The position numbers and the translations under genes are program-made. 64,000 bases of DNA from Gemmatimonadaceae bacterium. Its GTDB lineage: Bacteria; Gemmatimonadota; Gemmatimonadetes; Gemmatimonadales; Gemmatimonadaceae. The notes below the pieces were generated by a model. The model saw nothing but the letters and a program-made list of their open reading frames with translations, was not told where the DNA came from and ran no database searches. The stretch covers positions 62,001 through 126,000 of the forward strand of contig JADZDM010000021.1 in NCBI GenBank assembly GCA_020851035.1. Direction: 5' to 3'. Positions 43,715 through 52,744 of this stretch are shown piece after piece. Numbering within the stretch: the stretch's first letter is position 1; every line of letters begins with the position of its first letter.

Positions 43715-44225
43715 GCCAAGTGGCTTGTCATCACGTTCAAGACCAGCATCGATCACGCGAGTCGGCTGGTAGTGCACAGCCGGACGGCTTGGCATCGTCC
43801 AGGACCGGCAGCGAACCAGACCGCGCCTCGCACGCGCATCCGTGAGATCGCGCATGCCCGACCGCGCTATGGCGCGACCGGGGTCGGCATCCTGCAGCGA
43901 CGCGAAGGGGGGGGGCAGGTCAACAAGAAGCGCACTCACCGCCTGTATTCCTCGGAAGGCCTGCAGGGTGCGGTTGCGGGTCAAGCGTCAGGCACCGCGG
44001 TCCAGCCCCGATCCCGAGCGGCTGCGGGCAGTACCGGGGCATGGATTTCGTCGTTGACGAGCTGATCGATGGACGCGCCTTAAGGGCGCTCTCCGTTTTC
44101 CCAGGCACTGCGTGCGACGTCAGGCGCGGGCACCGGGGGCGGAAATCCATGAGGCCCATCGCGATTGACAGCCGAGTCACGATGCGGGATCGGGAGGCGG
44201 CTGCTGCGTTAGCGGGCGCGTGAGC
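43715..44225 (+). mobile_element. IS3-family transposase (OrfB) remnant, copy B
   Basis: Encodes IREIAHARPRYGATG, VNKKRTHRLYSSEGLQ and, in another frame, MDFVVDELIDGRALRALSV, all IS3 OrfB pieces. About 500 bp align with copy A (41590-42110), including the sequence running into the attachment site, so the whole block was duplicated with the site. Inactive. Confidence 0.7.
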
Positions 44226-44263
44226 GCGTGGTTCCGAATCCCGTATCGAGCTCAACCATAAAA

Positions 44264-44515
44264 CGGTTATACCGACACATCTCCCAGAGCTGCTGCCCAT
44301 GGAATGTGAAGTTCTCGCAGGTGCTGGCGGAGGATTCGCCGTTCCGGGCGCGGGAGTTTCTTGCGGGGAAGGACGCGGTGACGCTGGCGACGGACATCCT
44401 CAGATTGGATCAGGAGCAGTTCAGCGCGGCGTTCCGGAAGTCGCCGATGAAGCGGGCGAAGCTGCGGGGACTGCAGCGGAATGCAGAAATCGTGTTGGAC
44501 AACATGGTTCCGTGA
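44264..44515 (+). repeat. displaced queG 3' fragment, copy 3
   Basis: Arm CGGTTATACCGACACA (44264-44279), core TCTCCCAG, then an open queG-like frame (CPWNVKFSQVLAEDSPFRAR, then SPMKRAKLRGLQRNAEIV) that stops at 44515. The HEAT part is absent. It opens the nitrite-reduction module. Confidence 0.85.
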
Positions 44516-44946
44516 AATCCGTTGAACTGACAGAGCTCGACCGAGGTGTGTCGATCGCAGCAGATGAGCGCCATGATCGGTGTCTGACGCGGGTTGTATT
44601 CGGTGCTCCGGCAGCGTTCCGAGCACCTCATCACCACGAGTCGGACCGAACGCGGAAGGCACACGCAGACTCTCAGACGCCGCTCGTCGATACGATCACA
44701 CTCCTGTCGGATCTCCAGCGAATTCCGAGCGCGCGCGTGCCACGCGTGCAACTGCCTGCAGGCGCGTGCCTTCACCACTCGTCACCCAACGCGGTGCCGG
44801 TAGGCCGCTGACTTTTGGGATCAGAATTTGCACGGATCGTGCACGAGCATGACATTCACACCGTCAGCGGTCGTGGTGTCACCGGCTCCCACTGACATGG
44901 CGGGTATTCCAGACCAGATCTGCGTCCCACAACCTGAGGCTCTCTC
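44516..44946. other. no gene seen
   Basis: 430 bp between queG copy 3 and the cupin gene. Short frames have no ribosome sites. The promoter of the cupin pair should lie at the right end. Confidence 0.4.
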
Positions 44947-45318
44947 ATGAGTTCACTTGACCGATCGCTTGCCGGTGCTCCGCTCCGGTTTGACCTCCCC
45001 GACGAGTGTGCACGCGTTCGCGATCCGGAGTCCTGCGCAGCAGGCGGCCGCGCTGCGCGCACTCTGATAAAGGAAGGGTCGCTACGGATGACGCTGATCG
45101 CGCTCGGCGCTGGCGGCGGCATGCCGGAGCACCACGCCGACGGGCCGATCGGCATTCACGTGCTCGAAGGCAGCATCCGCCTGCAGGTCGGCGAGGACGA
45201 GTATCTGCTCGACACCGGCGCCCTGCTCAGTCTTCCGAAGTCGGTGGTACACAGTGTGTCGTCGGCCGAAGGCGCGTCGTTCCTCCTGACCGTTGCATTG
45301 CCCGTTCCGGTGGGCTGA
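44947..45318 (+). CDS. cupin-domain protein
   Basis: 123 residues. Cupin motif 1 is visible as GGGMPEHHADGPIGIHVLEG and motif 2 as GALLSLPKSVVHSV, with His ligands in EHHAD and VVH. It resembles the cupin at 53789-54175 (both contain ARTLxKEG...L and PEHxxDGPxxIHxLxG), so the two are paralogues in neighbouring modules. Small cupins near nitrite/NO genes may bind metal; a function is not known. Co-directional with the next gene, 4 bp apart. Confidence 0.75.
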   Translation: MSSLDRSLAGAPLRFDLPDECARVRDPESCAAGGRAARTLIKEGSLRMTLIALGAGGGMPEHHADGPIGIHVLEGSIRLQVGEDEYLLDTGALLSLPKSVVHSVSSAEGASFLLTVALPVPVG

Positions 45319-45322
45319 CGCC

Positions 45323-45778
45323 ATGTACACGTTGGTCCGACGCTTCATCAAGACCGGTATCGCCTTCCTGTTCGTCGGCCTCGCGATCGGCGCTTGGATG
45401 GAGGTGCAGAGGGATCTGCTGCACGTATGGCCGAGTGCCTATCTCAAGTCAGCGCACATCCATGCACTGCTGATGGGTTTCGTGATGTTCCTGATCCTTG
45501 GCGTGGCACTGTGGCTGTTCCCACGCCCTGCCCAGGACGATCATCGCTACGCGCCCGCTCGGATCGCTGCAGCCTATTGGGTGCTCGTCATTGCGACGGC
45601 GACGCGCGTTTTCGGAGAGCTCGCACTCGCCAACAGCAAGTCGCAATGGGGCGAGTGGATGGCGATTGCCGGAGGGTTCGGCCAGGTGCTTGGACTCGCC
45701 ATCTACTTCTGGTCAATGTGGGGGCGGATCCGGCCCACGGGCAGCCAGATACGCGAGGCCCGCGGCGAGCGGTTCTGA
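45323..45778 (+). CDS. short heme-copper oxidase subunit I-like membrane protein
   Basis: 151 residues with four hydrophobic segments. The second holds SAHIHALLMGFVMFLILG followed by LWLFPR, resembling the His-containing helix II region of cbb3/NorB subunit I. The rest of a true subunit I (12 helices, copper ligands) is missing, so it cannot be an oxidase by itself. Its place near nirK, nnrS and nsrR suggests a role in NO handling or heme binding. Confidence 0.6.
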   Translation: MYTLVRRFIKTGIAFLFVGLAIGAWMEVQRDLLHVWPSAYLKSAHIHALLMGFVMFLILGVALWLFPRPAQDDHRYAPARIAAAYWVLVIATATRVFGELALANSKSQWGEWMAIAGGFGQVLGLAIYFWSMWGRIRPTGSQIREARGERF

Positions 45779-45894
45779 GCGCTGCGACACTTCTGATGTG
45801 ACCTGCCGGCGTATGGCCGATGCTTGATGCCAGCGGCTGCCGTCCATGCCTCGGCGTCGCCGAGCAATCTCGCGAACGACGACCCGCTCGGCGT

Positions 45895-47427
45895 TCAGAA
45901 CGTGAACGCACTCCCCACAAATGACCAACGTTCCGTCCGAGCACCAGCAGCCGTCCCGGTCAGGAAGGCACCGGGGCGTAAGACCGCTCCACCGGCAATC
46001 GCAACGAGATGACGAGTGACGCGCCAACTTCCTGTGAGGTCAACTTCGTCGGCCACGTGCCGCGCGGTGGATCCGTCAGCTGCTCGGAACACGGTGTTCT
46101 GCTTCGTCCAGGCACCATCCTCGAGCGAAAGGCGCGCGAAGTGATATGCGGCGCCGCGCAGTGAGAGCGTGCGCAGGGGCGCCCACGTGCCGATGAGATG
46201 CACTTCCCGCATGTTGGTGCGACCAATCACATCGGCATACCCGCCATGCGCATGCGCCGCAGGGTAGAGCGTGACGAAGCCTTCGCGGACGGTAGGGGAA
46301 CTGGATCGTTCGCCACTCGCTTCCTCCACTCCCAGCGCCAGCGACGGTACACCGTGCACTCGGCGCCACTCCACCGAGAATTCCGCGACCCAGAACCATG
46401 CGCGCAACGGGTTTATGCCTGAGCTGCCTCGCTGGATGGCGCTTTCCAGCTCAAGCGAATACTGATGCCGTCCACTGGTATCGCTCGCACGCCACACCGT
46501 CCGCCCCCCGACGGTCACTCGCTTCGTGGCACTGGCCGGGGCGCGCAACCGCTGCTCGATCACATACCCCTGCCACACGGCAGGTAGCCCCCGAGCGAGC
46601 GGTACGGCGCTGGCCGAACTGCCGACCGACACCATGTGAACCCGCGCCGCGGTGTCGGCACGATTCTTCAGTATCTGTCGCACCACCACTGGACGCACGT
46701 CGAGCAGTTCGAGCGTGAGTGCCCCCCTCGTGAGCTGCAGGTGCGTACCCTGCGATCCGCGCCGTGTGTTCGCCCAGTCAGGGACGCCGAACATCCGCTC
46801 GCGATTGATGGCGATCTCCTGACGCCCCAGACGGAGAAATGACGGTCCATACCCCACCTCACCGAACAGATTCTGCACATCGTGCCTGTCCTTGTCGGAG
46901 GGGCCCGCCCCGCCGGGTAACGTACGCCCGTAGCTCTGCGCGTCACGCCCCTCCACGAACGCCCGTGCACGCAGACCATTGCCTCGCCCCACCCGGAGGT
47001 CAGCACTCACGAGCAAACGCGACTGCGAATGATCGTCGTCCAGATCGCGCAGCGTGAATCCGCGAACGAATTCCTCGCGCCATCGCACTTGTCCACCCAG
47101 CGTGAGCGTGAGCGCCCCGCCTGGAGTGACAGGCATTGCCTTGATGGCGTCGCCCACGCCGCGGCTTCGGGTCACCTCCGTCCAGTCCTCGTCGAATCGT
47201 AGATTGCGAAAGTCGGGATGCGCATGGCGTGGCGCAGCAGGTGCGGTGCGCTCGTTCGAATCCGAGCGGGCGGGAGGCTGAGCCATGGCGGACGAAGCGC
47301 ATAGCAGTGCGAGCGCAGTCCCGCAGCGGAGCGCCAACCGAATCAGCCGCAGACCGACACGCGTCCGCTGGGCCTGCAGCACCGCGACGCATGCATGTAC
47401 CAGACGGGAGGTCGGGTGCATGATCAC
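45895..47427 (-). CDS. alginate-export-like outer-membrane porin
   Basis: 510 residues. A signal peptide ends near ASSAMAQ. The body is rich in alternating strands with LTLGGQVRWREEFVRGF, ARAFVEGRDAQSYGR and LRLGRQEIAINRERMFG, as in the alginate_exp family of outer-membrane barrels found beside denitrification genes. It probably passes small solutes such as nitrite or nitrate; that is inference. Its start overlaps the end of the SCO gene (47424-47427). Confidence 0.7.
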   Translation of the reverse strand: MIMHPTSRLVHACVAVLQAQRTRVGLRLIRLALRCGTALALLCASSAMAQPPARSDSNERTAPAAPRHAHPDFRNLRFDEDWTEVTRSRGVGDAIKAMPVTPGGALTLTLGGQVRWREEFVRGFTLRDLDDDHSQSRLLVSADLRVGRGNGLRARAFVEGRDAQSYGRTLPGGAGPSDKDRHDVQNLFGEVGYGPSFLRLGRQEIAINRERMFGVPDWANTRRGSQGTHLQLTRGALTLELLDVRPVVVRQILKNRADTAARVHMVSVGSSASAVPLARGLPAVWQGYVIEQRLRAPASATKRVTVGGRTVWRASDTSGRHQYSLELESAIQRGSSGINPLRAWFWVAEFSVEWRRVHGVPSLALGVEEASGERSSSPTVREGFVTLYPAAHAHGGYADVIGRTNMREVHLIGTWAPLRTLSLRGAAYHFARLSLEDGAWTKQNTVFRAADGSTARHVADEVDLTGSWRVTRHLVAIAGGAVLRPGAFLTGTAAGARTERWSFVGSAFTF

Positions 47428-48062
47428 CGTTGCGGTACGCGGTCTGCAGGGCTGGGCAGCATTGCACGCATGACCGCGCCGACCAACGCCGGCCGGTCCA
47501 CCGGAACGCGCTCGGTCTGGAAGATGCGCACCCCATGGGGATCGAGCACGCTGATGATATTCGAATGCTCGAAGTCTCCAGTCGGCAGGGCGCGATAGCG
47601 CACGCCGAGCAGGACGGCCAACTGGCGCACGTCAGCGGCCGAAGCGCGCATGGCCAGCCATCGTTCGTCGAGTGCCATCTTAGCCACATATGCACGCAGC
47701 GCGGCCGTTGAATCACGGGCGGGATCGAACGACGCCAGCACGAATCGCACCCGACCACGCGTCGCGGGCGGCAGTGCGCGCTGCACGGCAAGCATCTCGT
47801 TGGTGAGCAGCGGGCACGTCATGGTGCACGACGTGTAGACCATGGCCAGCACGACGACGTCCCCCCGCAGGTCGCGAAGCGGCATGGTCACACCACGCTC
47901 CGTCGTCCACATGGCATCAAGAGCGTACAGCGAGCCCGGCACCGGAGTCGAGCCGCGATCTCGTCTGGCTGATTGCTGAGCCCACACCGGCCGCACGAGC
48001 ACGGCGAAGATCAGCGTGAGCAGCACCCGAGCTATTCGACCACTGCGGTGGAGAGTCACCAT
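47424..48062 (-). CDS. SCO1/SenC-family copper chaperone
   Basis: 212 residues with an N-terminal signal peptide (VLLTLIFAVLVRPVWAQ). The thioredoxin fold carries the copper motif CTMTC in VYTSCTMTCPLL and the conserved His near FEHSNIISVLDPHG. SCO proteins deliver copper to CuA or other periplasmic copper sites; here the likely client is NirK, encoded two genes upstream on the same strand. Overlaps the SUMF1-like gene by 7 bp. Confidence 0.85.
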   Translation of the reverse strand: MVTLHRSGRIARVLLTLIFAVLVRPVWAQQSARRDRGSTPVPGSLYALDAMWTTERGVTMPLRDLRGDVVVLAMVYTSCTMTCPLLTNEMLAVQRALPPATRGRVRFVLASFDPARDSTAALRAYVAKMALDERWLAMRASAADVRQLAVLLGVRYRALPTGDFEHSNIISVLDPHGVRIFQTERVPVDRPALVGAVMRAMLPSPADRVPQR

Positions 48063-48925
48063 TGCTCCTGACGTGGTCGTGAACTGTCGCGTGCCACGCG
48101 GAAACCAAGCGTGGAGAGCGTATACGATCCGTGCAGGCTCCCACGCACCGCATACCGCATGAAGGCCGCATAATTCGACGGGTCGGTCGAGAAGGCAGCA
48201 CCACCCGCGCAGAAGAGGCCAGCCTCACCACCGCCGGCGCCGCCGCGCGATTCACCGCTCGCAACCACCCCGTTGAAGTCGTCCACCCACTCCCACACTA
48301 CCCCGTGCAGGTCGGTGATGCCGTCATCACTGATCATGCCACCACCCACGGCAGGGAGCGGCGCCTGCGCGACTCCATTGAGCGCCAGCACGCGGGTGTT
48401 GAGTTGCTGCAGGCGAGGGCCCACAGCGTGCCGGAAACGGCCGGCCGCCAGTTCCCACTCCGCCATCGTCGGCAAGCGCGCGTCGGCCCACGCAGCGAAC
48501 GCCGACGCAGCAAACCATGACACGTTGACCACCGGCGCGTCCGGCCGGACGTGCCCGCCGAGGATCAGGTCACCGGACCAGTGGCGAAGGTACGAGGCAT
48601 CAGCGACGATCGAATTCACGCGGGAGCGGCGCCACTGCGGCTTCTCGGTGACGAATCGCAGGTATTCGGCGTTGGTGACGGCGGTTTTCGCGAGCAGGAA
48701 TGCGTGGACCGGAACGCCGTCCACCGGAATGTCGACCGTGTACAACGGCTGATAGCGACCAGCAGCGACGGGCAGCATGTCGGCGTGCGCTCCGGTGCGA
48801 GAGCGCCGTGATCCAGACGCCCGTGACGCGTGCTGTGCGCTGACCTCCGCCGCCAGCCCACAGAGCGCCATGCACAGTGCGAGCAGGCTGTGCTGACGGA
48901 CGCATCGCCGCCGGAGGGGGCTCAC
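48056..48925 (-). CDS. SUMF1/EgtB-type formylglycine-enzyme-like protein
   Basis: 289 residues from GTG 48925, chosen because AAGGAG lies 7 bp upstream (inside the nirK stop region) and it gives a clean signal peptide (LLALCMALCGLAAEVSA). SUMF1 features are KTAVTNAEYLRFV, PVVNVSWFAASAFAAWADARLPTMAEWE (two parts, with the paired W and LPT-EWE), DLHGVVWEW and the C-terminal GFRVARD. The exported family members often act in cofactor assembly. It lies directly after nirK, so a maturation role for nitrite reduction is likely. Confidence 0.8.
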   Translation of the reverse strand: MSPLRRRCVRQHSLLALCMALCGLAAEVSAQHASRASGSRRSRTGAHADMLPVAAGRYQPLYTVDIPVDGVPVHAFLLAKTAVTNAEYLRFVTEKPQWRRSRVNSIVADASYLRHWSGDLILGGHVRPDAPVVNVSWFAASAFAAWADARLPTMAEWELAAGRFRHAVGPRLQQLNTRVLALNGVAQAPLPAVGGGMISDDGITDLHGVVWEWVDDFNGVVASGESRGGAGGGEAGLFCAGGAAFSTDPSNYAAFMRYAVRGSLHGSYTLSTLGFRVARDSSRPRQEQW

Positions 48926-48929
48926 GCTC

Positions 48930-50420
48930 TCACTCCTTCGGCAGCGGGCTGGTACGAACCTTCCGAACGTCGCCGACGGTGATGACGTCGGTCGCTGCAT
49001 TGCCGAAGCTACTGCGTACGTACGTGAGGACGGCGGCAATGTCCGTATTGGAGAGTTCCAGGCTGGGCATGACACCGTTGTACGGTGTGCCGTTCACGGT
49101 AATCGCACCGTTCTTGCCGTGCATAACGACACGGATGGCACGCGCCCGGTCAGCCATCAAGTAGTCGCTCTTCGCCAGCGGTGGAAATGCGCCGGCGACG
49201 CCCTGACCGGCGGGCTGATGGCATGCGGCGCAATTGGCCTTGTAGACATGCTCGCCGCGAGCCAACAGCTCAGCGCGTGGCAATTCACGCTCGGCCGCCA
49301 GGTTCGTGTCGACCGAGACAGCCTGGATGGCGCCCCCCTCCGGCAGATACACCACGTCATGCTGCTTTCCCGAGTACGTGCCGGCCACCGCTGCGCCCGA
49401 GACGTTGATCATGCCGAGCGCCCCCTTGTTGAACGCGCGAAAGATCGAGTGATCCACGAAAATGAGATCGCCCGGCACGTCGAGCTTCATCTCCACGATG
49501 GCGGCACCACCGGCGGGGACCAGAGTGGTCTGCACGTTCTGCTGGTTGACCATGGTGCCTCCCTCACCGTAGACACGATTGAAGATCTCGCCAATCACAT
49601 GGAAGCTCGAGATGTGATTCGGACCACCATTGCCGACGTATATCCGGACGGTCTCGCCGACGTTCGCCTGCAACGCGTTCTTCCCGGTGACCGCGCCGAC
49701 AGATCCGTTGAAGACGACGTAGTCCGGGTCCTCATGCAGTGCCTTCTCCATGTCAAAGGCCTGGAGCCCTGCAGCGCCGTAGCGCCCCGTCGTGTAAAAC
49801 TCACTCTGGAGCACGTAGAACTCACGGTCCACGGCCGTGAGGCCAGCCTTCGGCTCGACCAGGATCAGGCCGTACATGCCGTTGGCGATGTGCATGCCCA
49901 CTGGCGCAGTCGCGCAGTGGTAGATGTAGAGTCCTGGGTTGAGCGCCGAGAAGGTGAATTGCGAACTGTGCCCCGGGACCGTCAGCGACGACGCCGCACC
50001 GCCGCCCGGTCCCGTCACGGCGTGCAGGTCGATGTTGTGCGGCATCACGCTGGTCGGATGGTTGTTGAGGTGGAACTCCACCTCGTCCCCTTCACGGACA
50101 CGCATCATTGGACCAGGCACGCTGCCGCCGAAGGTCCAAAACGTGTACTCCACACCGTCTGCCAGCCGACGCTTGATCTCGCGTGTTTCGAGGTTGATCA
50201 CGACATGCGCGGGCGTCTTCCTCGCGATGGCCTTGGGCACACTGGGCGCGAATGCCACGGTGAGCGTCTCCACGGGCAGTGCGCCCGACGGACGGTCGGC
50301 CAGCGGATTGGGATCGGCCGACGCCGGCGTGCCGCAGCCGACGGCCAACACCAACGCCGTTGCGAAAACGGACGATCTGACCGCGAGGGCATGGTACGAC
50401 GTGCATGGAGCAGTGGACAC
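48930..50420 (-). CDS. nirK: copper nitrite reductase with C-terminal cytochrome c
   Basis: 496 residues from GTG 50420 (GGAG about 6 bp upstream; gives lipoprotein-like LAVGC). Two cupredoxin domains carry the expected copper ligands: H and H in MPHNIDLHAV, the type-1 set in YHCATAPVGMHIANGMYG and a later type-2 His in IFVDHSIF. A C-terminal heme domain has CAACH and an axial Met in GVMPSL. NirK reduces nitrite to NO in the periplasm; the fused cytochrome donates electrons. It diverges from nnrS and leads the SUMF1-SCO-porin operon. Confidence 0.95.
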   Translation of the reverse strand: MSTAPCTSYHALAVRSSVFATALVLAVGCGTPASADPNPLADRPSGALPVETLTVAFAPSVPKAIARKTPAHVVINLETREIKRRLADGVEYTFWTFGGSVPGPMMRVREGDEVEFHLNNHPTSVMPHNIDLHAVTGPGGGAASSLTVPGHSSQFTFSALNPGLYIYHCATAPVGMHIANGMYGLILVEPKAGLTAVDREFYVLQSEFYTTGRYGAAGLQAFDMEKALHEDPDYVVFNGSVGAVTGKNALQANVGETVRIYVGNGGPNHISSFHVIGEIFNRVYGEGGTMVNQQNVQTTLVPAGGAAIVEMKLDVPGDLIFVDHSIFRAFNKGALGMINVSGAAVAGTYSGKQHDVVYLPEGGAIQAVSVDTNLAAERELPRAELLARGEHVYKANCAACHQPAGQGVAGAFPPLAKSDYLMADRARAIRVVMHGKNGAITVNGTPYNGVMPSLELSNTDIAAVLTYVRSSFGNAATDVITVGDVRKVRTSPLPKE

Positions 50421-50633
50421 AGGTAACTCCGAATGAGACGAATCACAGGATTGCCGAGGCCAGACGACGAGGTCGGTCGCTCCCTTCCCACCACACGGCC
50501 CGTGCACGTGCCACATGGCGCCAGCGCCAGCCCGACAAATCGTCCGGCCCTCTCGCAACCGCTCGTAGCGTGTCTGCGAGCGCCTGACACACTGGCATTT
50601 CCAAACACATATGCTGGCTGTACCTTTGTCGAT
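50421..50633. promoter_or_regulatory. nirK/nnrS divergent promoter region
   Basis: A 213-bp gap between nirK (leftward) and nnrS (rightward), with the NO-responsive regulator gene nsrR after nnrS. Both promoters and any NsrR site should lie here. I see no clear FNR or NsrR palindrome by eye. Confidence 0.4.
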
Positions 50634-51824
50634 ATGCGCCTGCCACTCGTGACACTTCCCGCTCCTGCGCCGGAATCGCCGTCAGAACGATCCGCCCTAT
50701 TGAACGATCCGTTCCGCCCGCTCTATCTCGCCGGTACGGCATGGGCTGCGGTGGTCGCGGCGGTCTGGGTCTTTGCGCCACACCTCCTCGGCGGGCGGTT
50801 GACCGGCGTCGCGTGGCACGCCCACGAAATGCTCTGGGGCTTCGTCGCCACGATTGCCGTCGGCTTCCTTCTCACCGCCGGCACCTCCTGGACGGGGATC
50901 CGACCGATGAGTCGGCGTACCCTCGGCGTGCTCTGTGGGCTTTGGCTGGGGGCGCGAACTGGGTTTCTCATCCCCGGGCCGGCGGCCTTCTGGGTGGCCG
51001 CACTGGCCGAGGTCCTGCTGTTCCTGCTCGCCGCCGCGGCAATGGGCCGTGCGGTTTTCATTTCCCGCAACGCGCGCAATTACGGCGTCCCGTTTCTCAT
51101 CGCAGCACTCGGAGCCACGGACCTCGCGTTTCTCGGGGCCGTATGGAGCGGCCGCGACTACGCCGAGTTGATGTTCCGTCTGCATGTTGGCCTGCAGTGC
51201 ATGGCGCTCATCGCGTTGCTGATCTCTCGACGCGTGATTCCATTTTTCGCGATGCGCGCAAGACCGGGTCTCGTCATTCCTCCGCATGTGCGCACGGGGA
51301 TGTTGCAGGTTGCAGCCGCCGTCATCTCGATCATCGCATTCATGACGGCCTTTCGCACGCTGCACGTTGTTGCGCTGGGAGTCGCCGGCGCAATCGCGCT
51401 CTGGCAGGTCGTCGCGTGGCAACCAAACAGCGTGCGCGCCCACCCGCTGCTCTGGATTCTCTATCTCGGGTATGCGGGGCTTGGTGTCGGCCTTCTCGCC
51501 AGGGCGGCACAGGTGGCGGGGGTGCCGATGCCACGCGTGCTGCCGGTGCACCTGATCGCGATGGGAGGCTTCTCCGTGCTCATCATCGGCATGGTCACGC
51601 GTACCGCGCTGGGACATCTGGGTCGGCGCATGTCGCTCGACGGCAGTATGCGGTGGAGCTACTGGCTCATCGTCGTCGCGACTGCGCTGCGCCTTGGCGC
51701 CCTGTGGCAGGCCGCGTGGGCCGTGCATCTACTGCACCTGTCCGCCGCGGCGTGGATCGTGGCCTTCCTCATGTATCTTTGGCGTTTCGCGCCGTGGATG
51801 TTTCGTCACACACCAACCGCCTGA
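50634..51824 (+). CDS. nnrS: NnrS family heme-copper membrane protein
   Basis: 396 residues from ATG 50634 with about 12 hydrophobic segments. NnrS features include LLNDPFRPLYLAGTAWA at the start, WHAHEMLWGFVATIAVGFLL, RNARNYGVPF and MVTRTALGHLGRR. NnrS protects cells from nitrosative stress during nitrite reduction. It is 6 bp from nsrR and divergent from nirK, which produces NO. Confidence 0.9.
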   Translation: MRLPLVTLPAPAPESPSERSALLNDPFRPLYLAGTAWAAVVAAVWVFAPHLLGGRLTGVAWHAHEMLWGFVATIAVGFLLTAGTSWTGIRPMSRRTLGVLCGLWLGARTGFLIPGPAAFWVAALAEVLLFLLAAAAMGRAVFISRNARNYGVPFLIAALGATDLAFLGAVWSGRDYAELMFRLHVGLQCMALIALLISRRVIPFFAMRARPGLVIPPHVRTGMLQVAAAVISIIAFMTAFRTLHVVALGVAGAIALWQVVAWQPNSVRAHPLLWILYLGYAGLGVGLLARAAQVAGVPMPRVLPVHLIAMGGFSVLIIGMVTRTALGHLGRRMSLDGSMRWSYWLIVVATALRLGALWQAAWAVHLLHLSAAAWIVAFLMYLWRFAPWMFRHTPTA

Positions 51825-51830
51825 CCATAG

Positions 51831-52289
51831 ATGCGCCTGACCGTGATGACCGATTACGCCATGCGCCTCCTGATGTACGTGGCGCGCCACGATGACCGGC
51901 TGTGCACGATTCCGGAAGTGGCCGAAGCGTATGGGATCTCCGATGCACACCTGCGAAAGATCACGCACCGGCTCAGACAGATGGGTGTGCTGCAGACGGT
52001 TCGCGGCGTGGGTGGTGGCATTCGGCTGGCCCAGCCCGCCGCGCGCATCAACATCGGCGCCGTGATCCGCGAGATGGAGCCTGACTGGAATCTCGTGGAG
52101 TGTCAGGTCAGCACCGACAATGGTTGCGTGCTGTCCGGACGCTGTGGTTTGGCCGTCGAACTCGACGCGGCGTTGCTGGCGTTCCTCCATCATCTGGACC
52201 AGTACACGCTTGCCGATGTCGCGTCACCGACGGGGCCCCTCGTGACGATTGAACCTGCGCGGCGACGTCACTCGGCGGACAGAGGATGA
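51831..52289 (+). CDS. nsrR: Rrf2-family NO-sensing repressor NsrR
   Basis: 152 residues. An N-terminal winged HTH starts MRLTVMTDYAMRLLMYVA and a wing VRGVGGGIRLA. The Fe-S cluster cysteines are in ECQVSTDNGCVLSGRCGL, the NsrR spacing. NsrR loses its cluster on NO exposure and derepresses NO-detoxification genes; here it likely controls nirK and nnrS. Confidence 0.85.
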   Translation: MRLTVMTDYAMRLLMYVARHDDRLCTIPEVAEAYGISDAHLRKITHRLRQMGVLQTVRGVGGGIRLAQPAARINIGAVIREMEPDWNLVECQVSTDNGCVLSGRCGLAVELDAALLAFLHHLDQYTLADVASPTGPLVTIEPARRRHSADRG

Positions 52290-52315
52290 GTGGGACGCCC
52301 CTCTCTCATCGCTTC

Positions 52316-52378
52316 CTGCGCGCCTTGCGTGAGCCCCATCACGACCGCGATCGCGGTCGTGATGATGTCGCCTGGGGA
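52316..52378 (-). pseudogene. TetR N-terminal remnant
   Basis: On the minus strand this encodes SPGDIITTAIAVVMGLTQGA, which matches NPGDITTTAIAAEMGLTQGA of the intact TetR at 56315-56923 at most positions. Only about 20 codons remain. It sits just left of queG copy 4, as the intact TetR sits just left of copy 5. Confidence 0.65.
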
Positions 52379-52499
52379 CGCATGCCCGTGGACCGCGTCC
52401 GCACCACGTGTAGTGATCATCCGCAAGGGAATAGGGCCACTCGCCCGCGTACTCGCCCTGCTGAGCGTTCGAGTCCCAGTATCGAGCTCGACCTCAAAA

Positions 52500-52740
52500 C
52501 GGTTATACCGACATATCTCCCAGAGCGTGTGTCCGTGGAACCGGAAGTTTTCGCGGGAGCTGGCGGACGATTCGCCGTTCCGGGCGCGGAAGTTCATCGC
52601 GGGCAAGGATGCGGTGACGCTGGCGCGGGACATCCTGGCGCTCGATCAGGAGCAGTTCAGGGCGGCGTTCCGGAGGTCGCCGATGAAGCGTGCCAAGCTG
52701 GCGGGGCTACAGCGGAATGCGGCGGTGGTGATGGGCAACG
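52500..52740 (+). repeat. displaced queG 3' fragment, copy 4
   Basis: Arm CGGTTATACCGACATA (52500-52515, one change), core TCTCCCAG, then a queG-like open frame (CPWNRKFSRELADDSPFRAR, SPMKRAKLAGLQRNAAVV) ending near 52740 at VMGND. The HEAT region is absent. Confidence 0.85.
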
Positions 52741-52744
52741 ATAG

